Assembly (NCBI GenBank): GCA_903813345.2
Contig: CAIIXF020000007.1
Span: 22,617,564 to 22,681,563 of the forward strand
Reading direction: 5' to 3'
DNA: 64,000 nucleotides
From: Owenia fusiformis
Taxonomy: Eukaryota; Annelida; Polychaeta; Sabellida; Oweniidae
Shown here: positions 47,601 to 59,600 of the stretch, one piece after another
How positions within the stretch are numbered: position 1 is the stretch's first letter
How the letters are laid out: each line of letters starts with the position of its first letter
The notes under the pieces: model-generated
The model's database searches: none
Told to the model about the DNA's origin: nothing
The model's input: only the letters and a program-made list of their open reading frames with translations
Translations under genes and position numbers: made by a program

Positions 47601-50600
47601 TTTGGCAACCCCTGCCTCATGCCTAACTACGCCCTTGACACCCTATAGTTAAGTTCAGTAGAATAGTAGTGTATTAATACCTTATTTAGCAATATTCCAC
47701 AAACAATAAAGAGACCATTACACCACTGGACAAAACGATGGTGGCAACAATCGGTCAAGATTCTTTGTCTTTCTGGGACATCAAAGCTGTAAACCTACAC
47801 TTATGTTCAGGTAACTCTTAATTATGGTTACTCATAACTTTTTTCAGATAAAAAATATTTTATGGCTACTACGATGTTTTTTCTACGTCTCTTATTTAGA
47901 TCATTATATAAGCCAATGAAGATGGGGATGTGTATATCTGAAGAGTAATCCATCCATTTCAAAACAACAAAGTGGATGTATCCATCAGTGATTATTTTGG
48001 AACTTTTAATCGAATAGTGTCTAATCACATGCTGTTTCTATTTAGATTCGTGTAAAGGTCATGTGACCCTTAAATGGTTACAGTGTCAACATGGTGGACA
48101 CCGTGACCCAAGGTCATGTGACCAGTGCAAATGCCCGGATGGCTGGAGAGGAAACTATTGTGAACTTCTAGAAATATCAAAAGGAGGTATCAATCGTATC
48201 GTACGAATAAAATAATCATTTTGGGACATCATTTTCAGAATTGAGTTGGGAATATTTTTTGCTGATTATTCTTGCTTTAGATGTTTGTGGTGGTATTGTA
48301 ACAGCCAATAGAGCTTTGAATTACATCAGCAGTCCTGGATATGGGGGGATTGGCTATTCTTTTGGACAAGAGTGTACTTGGTTAATATCTGTAAGTATTC
48401 TCTGCACATGAATTTGATCTTAGAGGAGGAGATAAGGAAATACCTAAGAATTCATACATCTTTACATGGAAAAATATTGTTAATTATTACAAAAGCGATC
48501 GATCGCCTTACCAGACTGTGAAAATGTAAATGTGACTCTTGATGGTTTATCATCTGACCCATTTGTTTTCATCTTGGATTTCCAAGGTATGATGTTTTCA
48601 TTGATTGAAAATCAAACTGGGAAACGAGTATGATTTGTTTTATCACTCAAGAATAGACAATCAATTCATGTTGTTTCTGCAGACTACGGGCACTGATGTT
48701 ATTGTACTATGGTTTGAGGGTAACTTTGGCTTACATTGTAATACAGATAGGGGGCATCCCATCTGCAATGAAGATTGGGTTGAAATAAGATATAGAGAAA
48801 TGGCAACCACTGGACCAAGGTAAGATGTATGTGATGAACAATCTAACTCGACATTTTGTCACATGAATCATGATTACATCTCAATAAAACTCTCTATATA
48901 TCGTTATGATTTCTTTAGATTTTGCTGTAGTGGTCCTACGCTAACGTTCGTAACCCGCGACAATCAAGCGTTGGTTCTTTTCCGGACGTCATCAATTACG
49001 CCTTCAGCTAACACAGGATTCCAGTTGGCGTATCATTCGAGGAAAAGTAAGCCATATTACAGGATTGTATACACAATATGTACATTTTGTTTCTCATAAT
49101 ACCGTTTTGGACGTTAGATGAACTCCCGGGGACGAACTATACTGTACTATATTTTATATATTTTATCTAAAATTAGTGTTATGATTAAACTATTACCTGG
49201 GATGGTCCTTGTAGGAATCCAAGCTATTCCTTGCAAGATTCTCGAATTAACTGGTATTCTGAACACTACTTTGGAACTACAATACCTGCATGGGCGATAC
49301 TCTCTCTTGGCAGTTGACTACAATGGCAAACCTGTGTACCAACATACATACCTTCAGCTTTTCATATTTAATGGCGACCAAAATGGAAAATGGTTCATTG
49401 GTAGAAGCATCGGTGGGGTCCCGATCCTAAAGGTACGATTTTTTCATTTTTTTTGTTGAATGAGATGTCAATACCTCCAGCCAATGTCACGGTCCCTCAA
49501 GTATAATGTCTCTTCTGCATTGGTTTATTCCATTATCCATATGTTTAGGGTTGTTTTTACTACTGATTTATCTTTTCTTCAAGGTAGAAGATGAGGATGC
49601 TTCACTTCCCCAGGAGATCACATCAATTTGGCAAAGCAGAACTGATGGAAATTATTGGATGAATCAAACGCACGTAACATTGACTCGACCTACAGGTAAA
49701 TATTATGTTTTCCTATTTGTTATCCTCCGAACACAATCATAACTAACCCACCCACTATAAAGAAGTAGTTCATTTCTTCAAAAGGTAAAAGCAGTTATTG
49801 CGTTTGGTAGAATACAATCTTAAATGAGAACATCGCGCTTATATCAATCTCAGTTCGTCCGTTGCGTTCCTCCCTGAGACACCATTACAGAAAGAATTGA
49901 ACAAACTGAACGATTGGCTAATATACTTTATATTTTATGTTTCCACTCAAACCCATCGATGTTATCACCATAAGTTCTACAATTGTAGATAAATGCAGAA
50001 GTCTATGGGTGAGTGTGATAGGGTATAGTGCCTACTCTGGCGTATACACCCTTCTCAAACAGACAAGTAACAGTAGACCAATGTACCAGCATACTACATC
50101 TGATTTACGCTTGTATAACGTCAAGGACGGGGACGTTGTCAAATGGTTGCTAGGTAGTGACGATGCGTCTGTTGTCATGGTAACGATGTCTGACGCTACA
50201 TTACCTTTTGATATTACTGAAGTATGGATTGATGTAGCAAGAAGAACCAAAGTTACTGTACATCTCCATTGCTATTTTGGTAACTGTTCGTGTTTATATC
50301 GAAAGTTCTATTTGGTCCATGTCTTTTGCCCTGGCCTTTTAAACATTTCAAGAACAAATTTATGACAAAGAAAGCGTATTGAGAACATGAGCAAATAACG
50401 CCACTAACTTCTAGTTCAGCAGTAATATTCAGCGAAATCTCGCAATTTACTCAGATATTTTATCCGAAAATCATACCACTGATTCAGATTCGTGTCGTTG
50501 ACCAAGAGACTCTGGTTGACCCAAGATTTAACTCCTGATCTAAAAGAATGGCGATGTAGTCTTAAATGTTAACTGTTGAAGAGGAAAAAACTTAACCCGG

Positions 50601-53600
50601 GAAACTTAAGCACCGAGCTACACTCCACTTCAAATGTTTGACAACTGAGTTTTCCATTTTGTTTTCGATATATTAGTAGGTGCAACCCCACCATGTGAGA
50701 GTTTCATACTGAGTGGAATCGCAGACTCTGTGTATGTGGGTATTTATGATCAGTCATGGGACCTGGTGAACACCCGACCTGTCTACAGGAGTAGGTCTCC
50801 TGGAGGTACTCTGTCCTACATCATTGAGGACGACAACGTTGAATACTGGCAGCTTCATTCTGTACAAGGCTTTCCTAATGTCGTACCTGATGCAGGAGAT
50901 GCTCGTCTCTTCAGCACAACAAATTATCCGCACTTTGCCAGCACCAGTTGGATGATATTTGATGGAGGAGAATGGAAAGAAAGCGACAGTGTAAATATTC
51001 AATGTCTGAAAGGTAACCACTTATCCAATGATGTTCATTTTTACAAAAATAAAACACAACTTGTGTCCTTTTTTCACTTTCTTTGTGAAATATCTTGATA
51101 AATAAAAGTATTCTCAGTAAAGTAATGAGAAAAGTTGTCTCTCATTGTCCATCTTATAAAGTAACGAAATGTGCTCGCGTGATCGATAGAATGAATGGAA
51201 GTGCCGTCACATGTAAATACTCCACCTGGTAATAATTACAGACTCAAATTATGTTTACTTTTTTTTCATGCAAATACCTAAAGAATTAGAAGGTACGTAA
51301 GGAATATACGGTTTACAAAAACTTACATTTTCTTAAATGCCTATTGTACTTGTTATAGGACTTTATTTTATGAGAACTACGACTATCGTACGTTCTCTTT
51401 CCAGAGAGAAGTGGGCGTGGTAAATGACAATGCTTTAATGTGACATAAAATAATTACATCATTTTAAGAAACTTATATATAAGTTCGTATTAAATAGTGT
51501 GAACCTGGCATTTTCTAGATACCCAACCCTGTGACACACTTTTCTTTGGCGGGGATGTTCATGAGGAGACCTCTATGAAGAAAACGTATGGCTTTTATTT
51601 CAAAAGTCCATCCATCTATAATGAGAGACCATTGTATGAACACGAAAGTGAGAATTATCATCTGTATTTTCTTAACCGCCGATGGTTGGTTGGTACAGAA
51701 GTGGCCTCAATAACGTTTAATCATAAAGTAGATGACGTCACGCTGTACCCTGAGAAGATCACTCAATATCCTATACAGACAAAGAAACGTGGGGCGTTTA
51801 AGCCTACATTGGGAGTAACCTTTACTTGTCTGGAAAGTAAGCACTTGAAATTGCGAACAACTTTGAAACCTTCAGATAATGAGAAACGACAGCACTAGAA
51901 ATGTTACCTTTGAAACGTTCCTACCACCAAGTAAAATGTTTATTTCAGTTATAAGACATAGAATGAATTATTCAATATTTTATATTGTTTAGCCTTGCAG
52001 CGACCAAGGTGTCTACAACTGGAGATAAGTATAGCCGATCCTACCTTTGGTATTTTGGAGGGCGAATACAATATTTTACAAGCTGAACTTAATTTACGTC
52101 CGACGTACAAGAAACGCCGAGAGCAAGTGTATTTGTATTTTGACAAAACTATTGGACGATGGGTCATGGGAAGTTACGTTGGCAACCCTTCTTATTATGT
52201 GTATACGCAGGTATGGTCAACCATAGGCTATTCAATATTTCATAACAAAAATAAAATAACCCGCTTTTAGTTCTCTTTTAGTTGGCGGATTGGGGGTATA
52301 GGTTATGTTGGGCCCAGACAAATGTGGCCAACGAAATGTGTAGGGCCTCAAAGTAGGTCTTATGTTGGGGGGATTACTTGGCCTTTTGGGCCTTATGTTT
52401 TAATTTTACGCCAAATTATCAAAAATGGGCATTTTTCAATTCGGCCCAATTTTTCTGACTTTCTGAAGAGGTGCTCCCCTGTTAGCTTCTGGTTCCGCCA
52501 GTGCCGGGGTCAAGGTAATATTTAAAATCGAGGGTCAATGTCAAACGTCATTATCACTTCTGGCCATGATATCATTCTATGCAATTTGTTGTTGAAAAAT
52601 GAGAATGGATAGAGAGTTCCCTAACATCCCTTATATTATTTAAAGGCAGAATCGGATCTATGGGGGTGACAAAATTACAAGCAACATGTACAATTGACCT
52701 ACCAATCTATTCCTTACAATGGTACCTGTTACACTGCTGGGTTGAGTCTAACGAAGCATTTTTGTAACGAAGGTTAGCGAAAAAATTGTGTCCACACTGG
52801 CTTTATCCAACGAAGCAATTCCCTGACGAAGCAATTATTTGGTGTTACACTGCACTTAAAATGCTTCGTTGCGCGTGCGCATTAGTCATCTGCCCCACCC
52901 ACTTATTTATTAATATTCTTATTATTTTAATATAAATCAAAATGAAATGGTTCGTTTTACAAGGATTAATCGAAGAATATTTGACTTTGACTATGCCAAT
53001 GCTGAAAAAGGCCACAGAGGATGGTGTAAAGAGGTTAAAGATATATTTTAAAATGCTAACCTTTAGACCTATATAATGAACGTTTCTTTAATAATTCAGG
53101 TGCAAGGTCAATATTAAAAACTGTAAAAGATTCTGAAATGAATCGCTTTATACATAACTGGACAGTTCAAATATTAAACTACAATGCCAAAGTTACGTAC
53201 ATATAAGTTAATTTTGGTACAGAGGATTATATAAAATCATTTTTATCAGGGAATCAAAGATCTGCATGCTAGAATTCGGTCAGGTACTCTTCACCTGAAC
53301 ATAGCTATAATCAGACCCCTTATGGTTCATGAAAATCAAGATTTATTGAAACATCTTCTTTCAAATAAAAATTGTGTAAAACTTACAGCAACATTTATAA
53401 TGTCAGCACTTGAAAAACAACAAAAAATGTATAAATAACACACTGTAATTATATGTACATGTATGTACTTGTATAGTGCCTCATAAGCCTGATAAGGCTG
53501 GGTACCGATTAAGGTGCGTGGCACTTAAATAAATAAATTAAATCAAAAAATCGATGATCATAACTTTTAAACTTTATTGTAACAATTCTGCACAAAAAAA

Positions 53601-56600
53601 ACGAAATTCCCGGGAAAATAAAACCAGATGAATGTGATACTACGATTTTTATATATTTCAGTCAATACGATTACATATTTTCTTCTCATTTTTCTATCAC
53701 TTCTCTTGGAAAACATATGGAATAGTTAGAGTTAATTACTAGATGATATTGGATTTAGGGTTTATACAGGGGGCAAGTATGTGATATCAGTAGTATACGG
53801 CGGGCCTTTCGACCCCCTACCGGCACCGGTACTTACACTTACACCGGAAGTTACACTTCCACCGGAAGTGACGTCATAGATCACGTGGTAAGATGATGCA
53901 CCGGAAGTGGAAGTGACGTCATAGGTCACATGGTTACTGATATAACTGGTCAAAGGTTTCTGATAATTGATAAGAGAGAGATAATAAACTGATAAGACAA
54001 TGAAAAAGATAACTACCATGGTTTCTGATATAACTGGTCAAAGGTTACTGATAATTGATAAGAGAGAGCTCAATTGATAAGATAATCAAACAATCACTGT
54101 TAAGGTAACCTGGTGACTATGTGATAAGTTATCTTGTTTACTTCATGGATGTTTCATTGTTATAGGTCAAAGGTTGATAACAAACTGATAAAATAGTAAA
54201 AAAGATAACTGCAGAACCATTTCAACCAAACAGGTTTTAGCTTGCAGAATTATTTTAACCAATCAGAGTACAGTAATTTTTAACCAATCAGGTTTTGACT
54301 TGCAGAATCATTTTAACCAATCAGGGCACAGTATGTTTGGATTATTTTAACCAATTATGTTTAGAGTTTCAGAATAATTTTAACCAATCGGGTTGCGGTA
54401 TATTCTCATCCAATCAGATAAAAGAAAATCACCCAATAGAGGAGAATTTCTGCACAATTTAACAAGTTCAGACAGGTATTGAATATTTATAACCAAAAAG
54501 TCTCCTGAGTTATTTTAGAATATTTTAAATTGTCAAGTTGATCAATTTGTGCTAATTTTTTCTCCAAACGATTACTTGATTCTTACTTTGGAGTCATTTT
54601 AGAATATTTTTCCAATCTTCACGCTTGAGTGATTTTCGCTTATTTCTTGAGTTTGAGGTATTAAATCACCAAATGGACACAGTATTCTTACTCCCGATAC
54701 ATTTAAGAGCATTTTTACAATTTTCACGCTTGAGTGATTTTTGGTGATTCCTGGAGTTTGAGGCATTCTTTTACCAAACGATCACTTGATTCTTACTCCT
54801 GGGTCATTTTAAAGTATTTTTTGAAGTGTCACGTTTCGGCGATTTCAGTCACTGTTGATCGATTTCTGCTAATTTTTGGAGTTTAAGGCATTTTCACAAA
54901 ATAGACACCCACCCACTATACAAAATAACACGCTTTAATAGGCATCTGTTAATTTAACATGCCACTGATAAAAATATAAACCCCTACAAGATAAATAATA
55001 AAAAATGCTAACGTTAACAGTTTTACAGCAGAACATTTTCGACCAATCAAAGTGTATATGCAAATGAGCTGCAGAACCATTTCAATCAATCAGATCAGAT
55101 TATTGCACTCTTCGACCCCACCACCGCCGCCGCCGCCGCCGCCGCCACCGCCGCCACCGCCGCCGCCGCCGCCGCCACCGCCGCTGCCGCCACCACCGCC
55201 GCCGCCACCGCCGCCACCGCCGCCACCGCCGCCGCCACAGCCGCCACTATCAACAACAACCCAACAATAACAGTAAAATGCATTTTAGTGCTTTAGTTGT
55301 TTATTTAATATACATATTGTCATTTATACAAATTATTTCATAGTCCATTGTTGATGATCACTGTCTGCGTTGACGTTTTCCAGGTGGGCCAGAATACACC
55401 ATAACATCCCTCTTTTTCTTAGGTTTCTTAAAAAGTCTATTCATCACATTTCCATTATAGGTGTGGTCAAAGGAATCATTGTCACTCATTTGTCTGTAAA
55501 CTCTCTTTGATGGCAGATCCCGTTCAGCCATTTCTTTCTGCTGCTTGTCAATTTCTGCCTTTGCCCTCTGATAAACAGCTTCAGTGGGACTGACGTGTTG
55601 AACAATTGGTTCGCGGACTGATGACACTGGTATCCACTTGAGTTTTCCTCGCCTACCATATCCAGCGTGTTCTATGACTCTACCTTCTACCTGGGCTCGT
55701 ATAAACTTCTTCCACACTTCTGGGTCATCCACATAAGGCACTATCTTAGGCATTGTTGCTTCCTCAGTTTCTCTCAAATATATGATGCTCATGTCTAAGG
55801 TTTCTCTTTATATTCTCATCGTAGTGACTAAAAGGGACTACGAAACGTTCATTCACAAAATCTCACTACGTTCTTCTTCCATCTCACCAGATGTATCTGT
55901 ATCTTCTGAATCATGTCCGTCAATAGACGCTTCATCGTTAAACATTTCATCAGCGATATAAGAATATTTGGCCAAAGTTTTTCTGATAGCTCTCGACAGA
56001 GACATGTCTTGATCAACTAAGAATTCAATTTCTTCTACTATTTCTCGATGTACATCGGCATCTTTGACTTCAATAAATAACCTCAGAATTTCACCATAGT
56101 CATTTAAAAACTCAGATTTTGCTTTGGGATAAAGTTTTGCTTTGAGCTTTAGAGTAATTTCCTTCTCTGGTAATCCCCTGGTAGTGTATTTTTCATACAA
56201 AGTGTCAGCTTCTTTTTTCAATACATCCAACACGTTCTGCTTCAGAGTAGAAAATGTATAATTTTCCTTCAAATCTTCAGCATGGGGTTCATTTTTACCA
56301 GAGTCTTCATATTGGCAATATTTTTGATGTATGTCTGCATGTTTTGTGGTAATCAACACTGTTCCACAGTCTTTACAATGGGGGAGATGTAAAACGGAGG
56401 GGTTTCTTAGAGTAACATCATCCATTGGACCTGGATACGTAGCATCCATCTGAGTTGGTTGAACAATGGTATTTGGTCGGAATTCCGACATATCTTGCCT
56501 CTGTTGAGCAGTGGAGCTCCCTGCCGTGTTATAAAAATGTTGAAATGATGTATATGGAACACTTTCTGCAACTTGCTGCAATGCATTAGGCTTAAGCCTC

Positions 56601-59600
56601 GAACCATCTTCAGTTTCTTGCTTCAGATCCACCACTAAGTAACCAAATGGATTTTCCGTAGCTTGTCTGTAAATGTCAAGTAAAATATGTGTCTTTCCAG
56701 GAGACATTTGAGATGCCAAAACACTTATCTGTCTTTGATCCCTCGGGTTCTTGAACAGAACCAAGTAATGGCTGTTTAAGCTCATTGTTCTGCTTTCTCC
56801 ATTGGGTGGGAAAATATTTTGTTGTAGCGTGATAATGGATATATTTTTGTGATGAGAACCCGCTGTGTATAGCAATGTAACTGCCTTGTTAAGGTCCGCC
56901 ATGAGATCATCTATCACAACCAAATTGGTCACATTTCCATCGAAGTAATCGGGCTTCATCAAGTCATCGCAAAGTCCCATAACAAACTCGATATGAGGCT
57001 GTTTTCTCTTTATTTCTGCATACAAAGGCTGTCATTGTTTGAAGAACCATACTATTCTTTGTGGTGGTGGATTGATTAATTGTTCGGCTCTATCAATAAG
57101 GCCGACAACATAGGTTGTCTTTCCACATCCAGTAGGACCTGCAACAATTTTAGTAAATGGATGCCTGAACTGTATAGGTGAGTCGAGATCGAAGTTAGTC
57201 TCATCTTTTTTGTGAATGTTTCTCATATGTCTCAGAAGAATATCCTTCCTGGCAAATGTGCCAGAACACACGGAGCAAATATAATCCATGTTGCCACGTA
57301 GATGAGGTTGCGCTGAATGAATGAATCAAGCCTGCTTTTCACTTATATAGTTTTAATACATCCCTCTGTTGAATATATGTTGAAAATATGATAAAGGCAC
57401 AAAAGGTGGCGGCGGCGGCGGCGGCGGTGGCGGCGGCGGTGGCGGCGGCGGCGGCGGCGGTGGCGGGGGAGGCGGCGGTGGCGGCGGCGGCGGCGGCGGC
57501 GGTGGTGGGGTCGAAGAGTGCAATAATCTGATCTGATTGATTGAAATGGTTCTGCAGCTCATTTGCATATACACTTTGATTGGTCGAAAATGTTCTGCTG
57601 TAAAACTGTTAACGTTAGCATTTTTTATTATTTATCTTGTAGGGGTTTATATTTTTATCAGTGGCATGTTAAATTAACAGATGCCTATTAAAGCGTGTTA
57701 TTTTGTATAGTGGGTGGGTGTCTATTTTGTGAAAATGCCTTAAACTCCAAAAATTAGCAGAAATCGATCAACAGTGACTGAAATCGCCGAAACGTGACAC
57801 TTCAAAAAATACTTTAAAATGACCCAGGAGTAAGAATCAAGTGATCGTTTGGTAAAAGAATGCCTCAAACTCCAGGAATCACCAAAAATCACTCAAGCGT
57901 GAAAATTGTAAAAATGCTCTTAAATGTATCGGGAGTAAGAATACTGTGTCCATTTGGTGATTTAATACCTCAAACTCAAGAAATAAGCGAAAATCACTCA
58001 AGCGTGAAGATTGAAAAAATATTCTAAAATGACTCCAAAGTAAGAATCAAGTAATCGTTTGGAGAAAAAATTAGCACAAATTGATCAACTTGACAATTTA
58101 AAATATTCTAAAATAACTCAGGAGACTTTTTGGTTATAAATATTCAATACCTGTCTGAACTTGTTAAATTGTGCAGAAATTCTCCTCTATTGGGTGATTT
58201 TCTTTTATCTGATTGGATGAGAATATACCGCAACCCGATTGGTTAAAATTATTCTGAAACTCTAAACATAATTGGTTAAAATAATCCAAACATACTGTGC
58301 CCTGATTGGTTAAAATGATTCTGCAAGTCAAAACCTGATTGGTTAAAAATTACTGTACTCTGATTGGTTAAAATAATTCTGCAAGCTAAAACCTGTTTGG
58401 TTGAAATGGTTCTGCAGTTATCTTTTTTACTATTTTATCAGTTTGTTATCAACCTTTGACCTATAACAATGAAACATCCATGAAGTAAACAAGATAACTT
58501 ATCACATAGTCACCAGGTTACCTTAACAGTGATTGTTTGATTATCTTATCAATTGAGCTCTCTCTTATCAATTATCAGTAACCTTTGACCAGTTATATCA
58601 GAAACCATGGTAGTTATCTTTTTCATTGTCTTATCAGTTTATTATCTCTCTCTTATCAATTATCAGAAACCTTTGACCAGTTATATCAGTAACCATGTGA
58701 CCTATGACGTCACTTCCACTTCCGGTGCATCATCTTACCACGTGATCTATGACGTCACTTCCGGTGGAAGTGTAACTTCCGGTGTAAGTGTAAGTACCGG
58801 TGCCGGTAGGGGGTCGAAAGGCCCGCCGTATACTACTGATATCGTATAAAAATGATTCCCGAATGGGCTTCTCAGTTATACCATGATATTGCGTGATTCA
58901 AATAGTGTAGCCATTATTAAATATCTCGGATTCGGCTGTTGGTTTAACTTACTATTTCATGACCAATTCATTTACCCGCCACTATACTATTCATATTTGA
59001 ATGAGTTGGCCATAAAAAAAGTATGATTGTTAATTCACCAGCCGTCAGATGAATTCGAAAGTGGCGCAAATAGGAAGAAACTTGAAAATCAGTTGTAAGC
59101 AACGTCTTAGGACACATCAATAATTCAAAGGCAACAATAATGAATGCCTAGGTGGGACTTTGGTTTTCGAGGCTGCAGGCCTTACACAAGGGCCCTCTCT
59201 TTTACAAATACCTGTCAACAAGAAACAGTTTTGGCCAGGCCGGAGAGCGTTCCTTGTTCGCAGGTCTTTTACCGCAGTTTTGAAACATTTATTCAATCTA
59301 TTTGAACATGTAGTTCAACTTCAATTACAATTTAAAATCGTCGAAGAATAAACAATGGAACGACCAAATAAGAATTGCAAAAGCTAGGGCGATAGGCAGT
59401 TGAATACGATTTCTGAGTAGGGGCATCTTCGTATAAATTAAATCAGCTAAATCCCTGATGTGATTGACTGGGAAGCAATAGTATCATGGTATTAACATCT
59501 AATTATAATTATATTCAAGGTATGATTATACGAGGAGCAAAAATCTTAATATCAAACAAGTATGCCAAGTCATTCTACTTAGTACAGTAGTAAGCATAGA

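Larger units (their letters stand above)
53789..58837 (-). mobile_element. Minimal Polinton-like element, 5.05 kb
   Basis: Flanked by GATATC on both sides (53783-53788 and 58838-58843), a 6-bp target duplication. The ends are AGTAGTATACGGCGGGCC and its complement. Polintons/Mavericks (and adintoviruses) are known for 6-bp duplications, AG-starting termini, long inverted repeats and an A32-type packaging ATPase, all of which are seen here. Inverted repeats of about 1.35 kb leave a 2.2-kb core with only two genes, both on the minus strand. Protein-primed polymerase B, retroviral-type integrase, protease and capsid genes are absent, so the element would depend on others for replication and integration. 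The two inverted repeats look identical wherever compared, suggesting a recent insertion. It lies in the 8.1-kb intron 17 of the pseudo-astacin gene. Confidence 0.83.

Noticed and set aside
48496-48586. Apparent extra exon (RSIALPDCENVNVTLDGL and onward) with AG and GT borders between two CUB exons
   Set aside because: Its phase (0 in, 1 out) breaks the next exon, whereas direct splicing of 48390 to 48683 keeps frame and gives a normal CUB sequence.
55052-55270. Polyproline open frame (and its inverted twin at 57353-57574)
   Set aside because: It is the translation of a CCG triplet run at the inner edge of each TIR, with no other protein feature.
53789-58837. Full Polinton gene set
   Set aside because: I looked for polymerase B, integrase, protease and capsid-like frames in the 2.2-kb core and the TIRs and found none.
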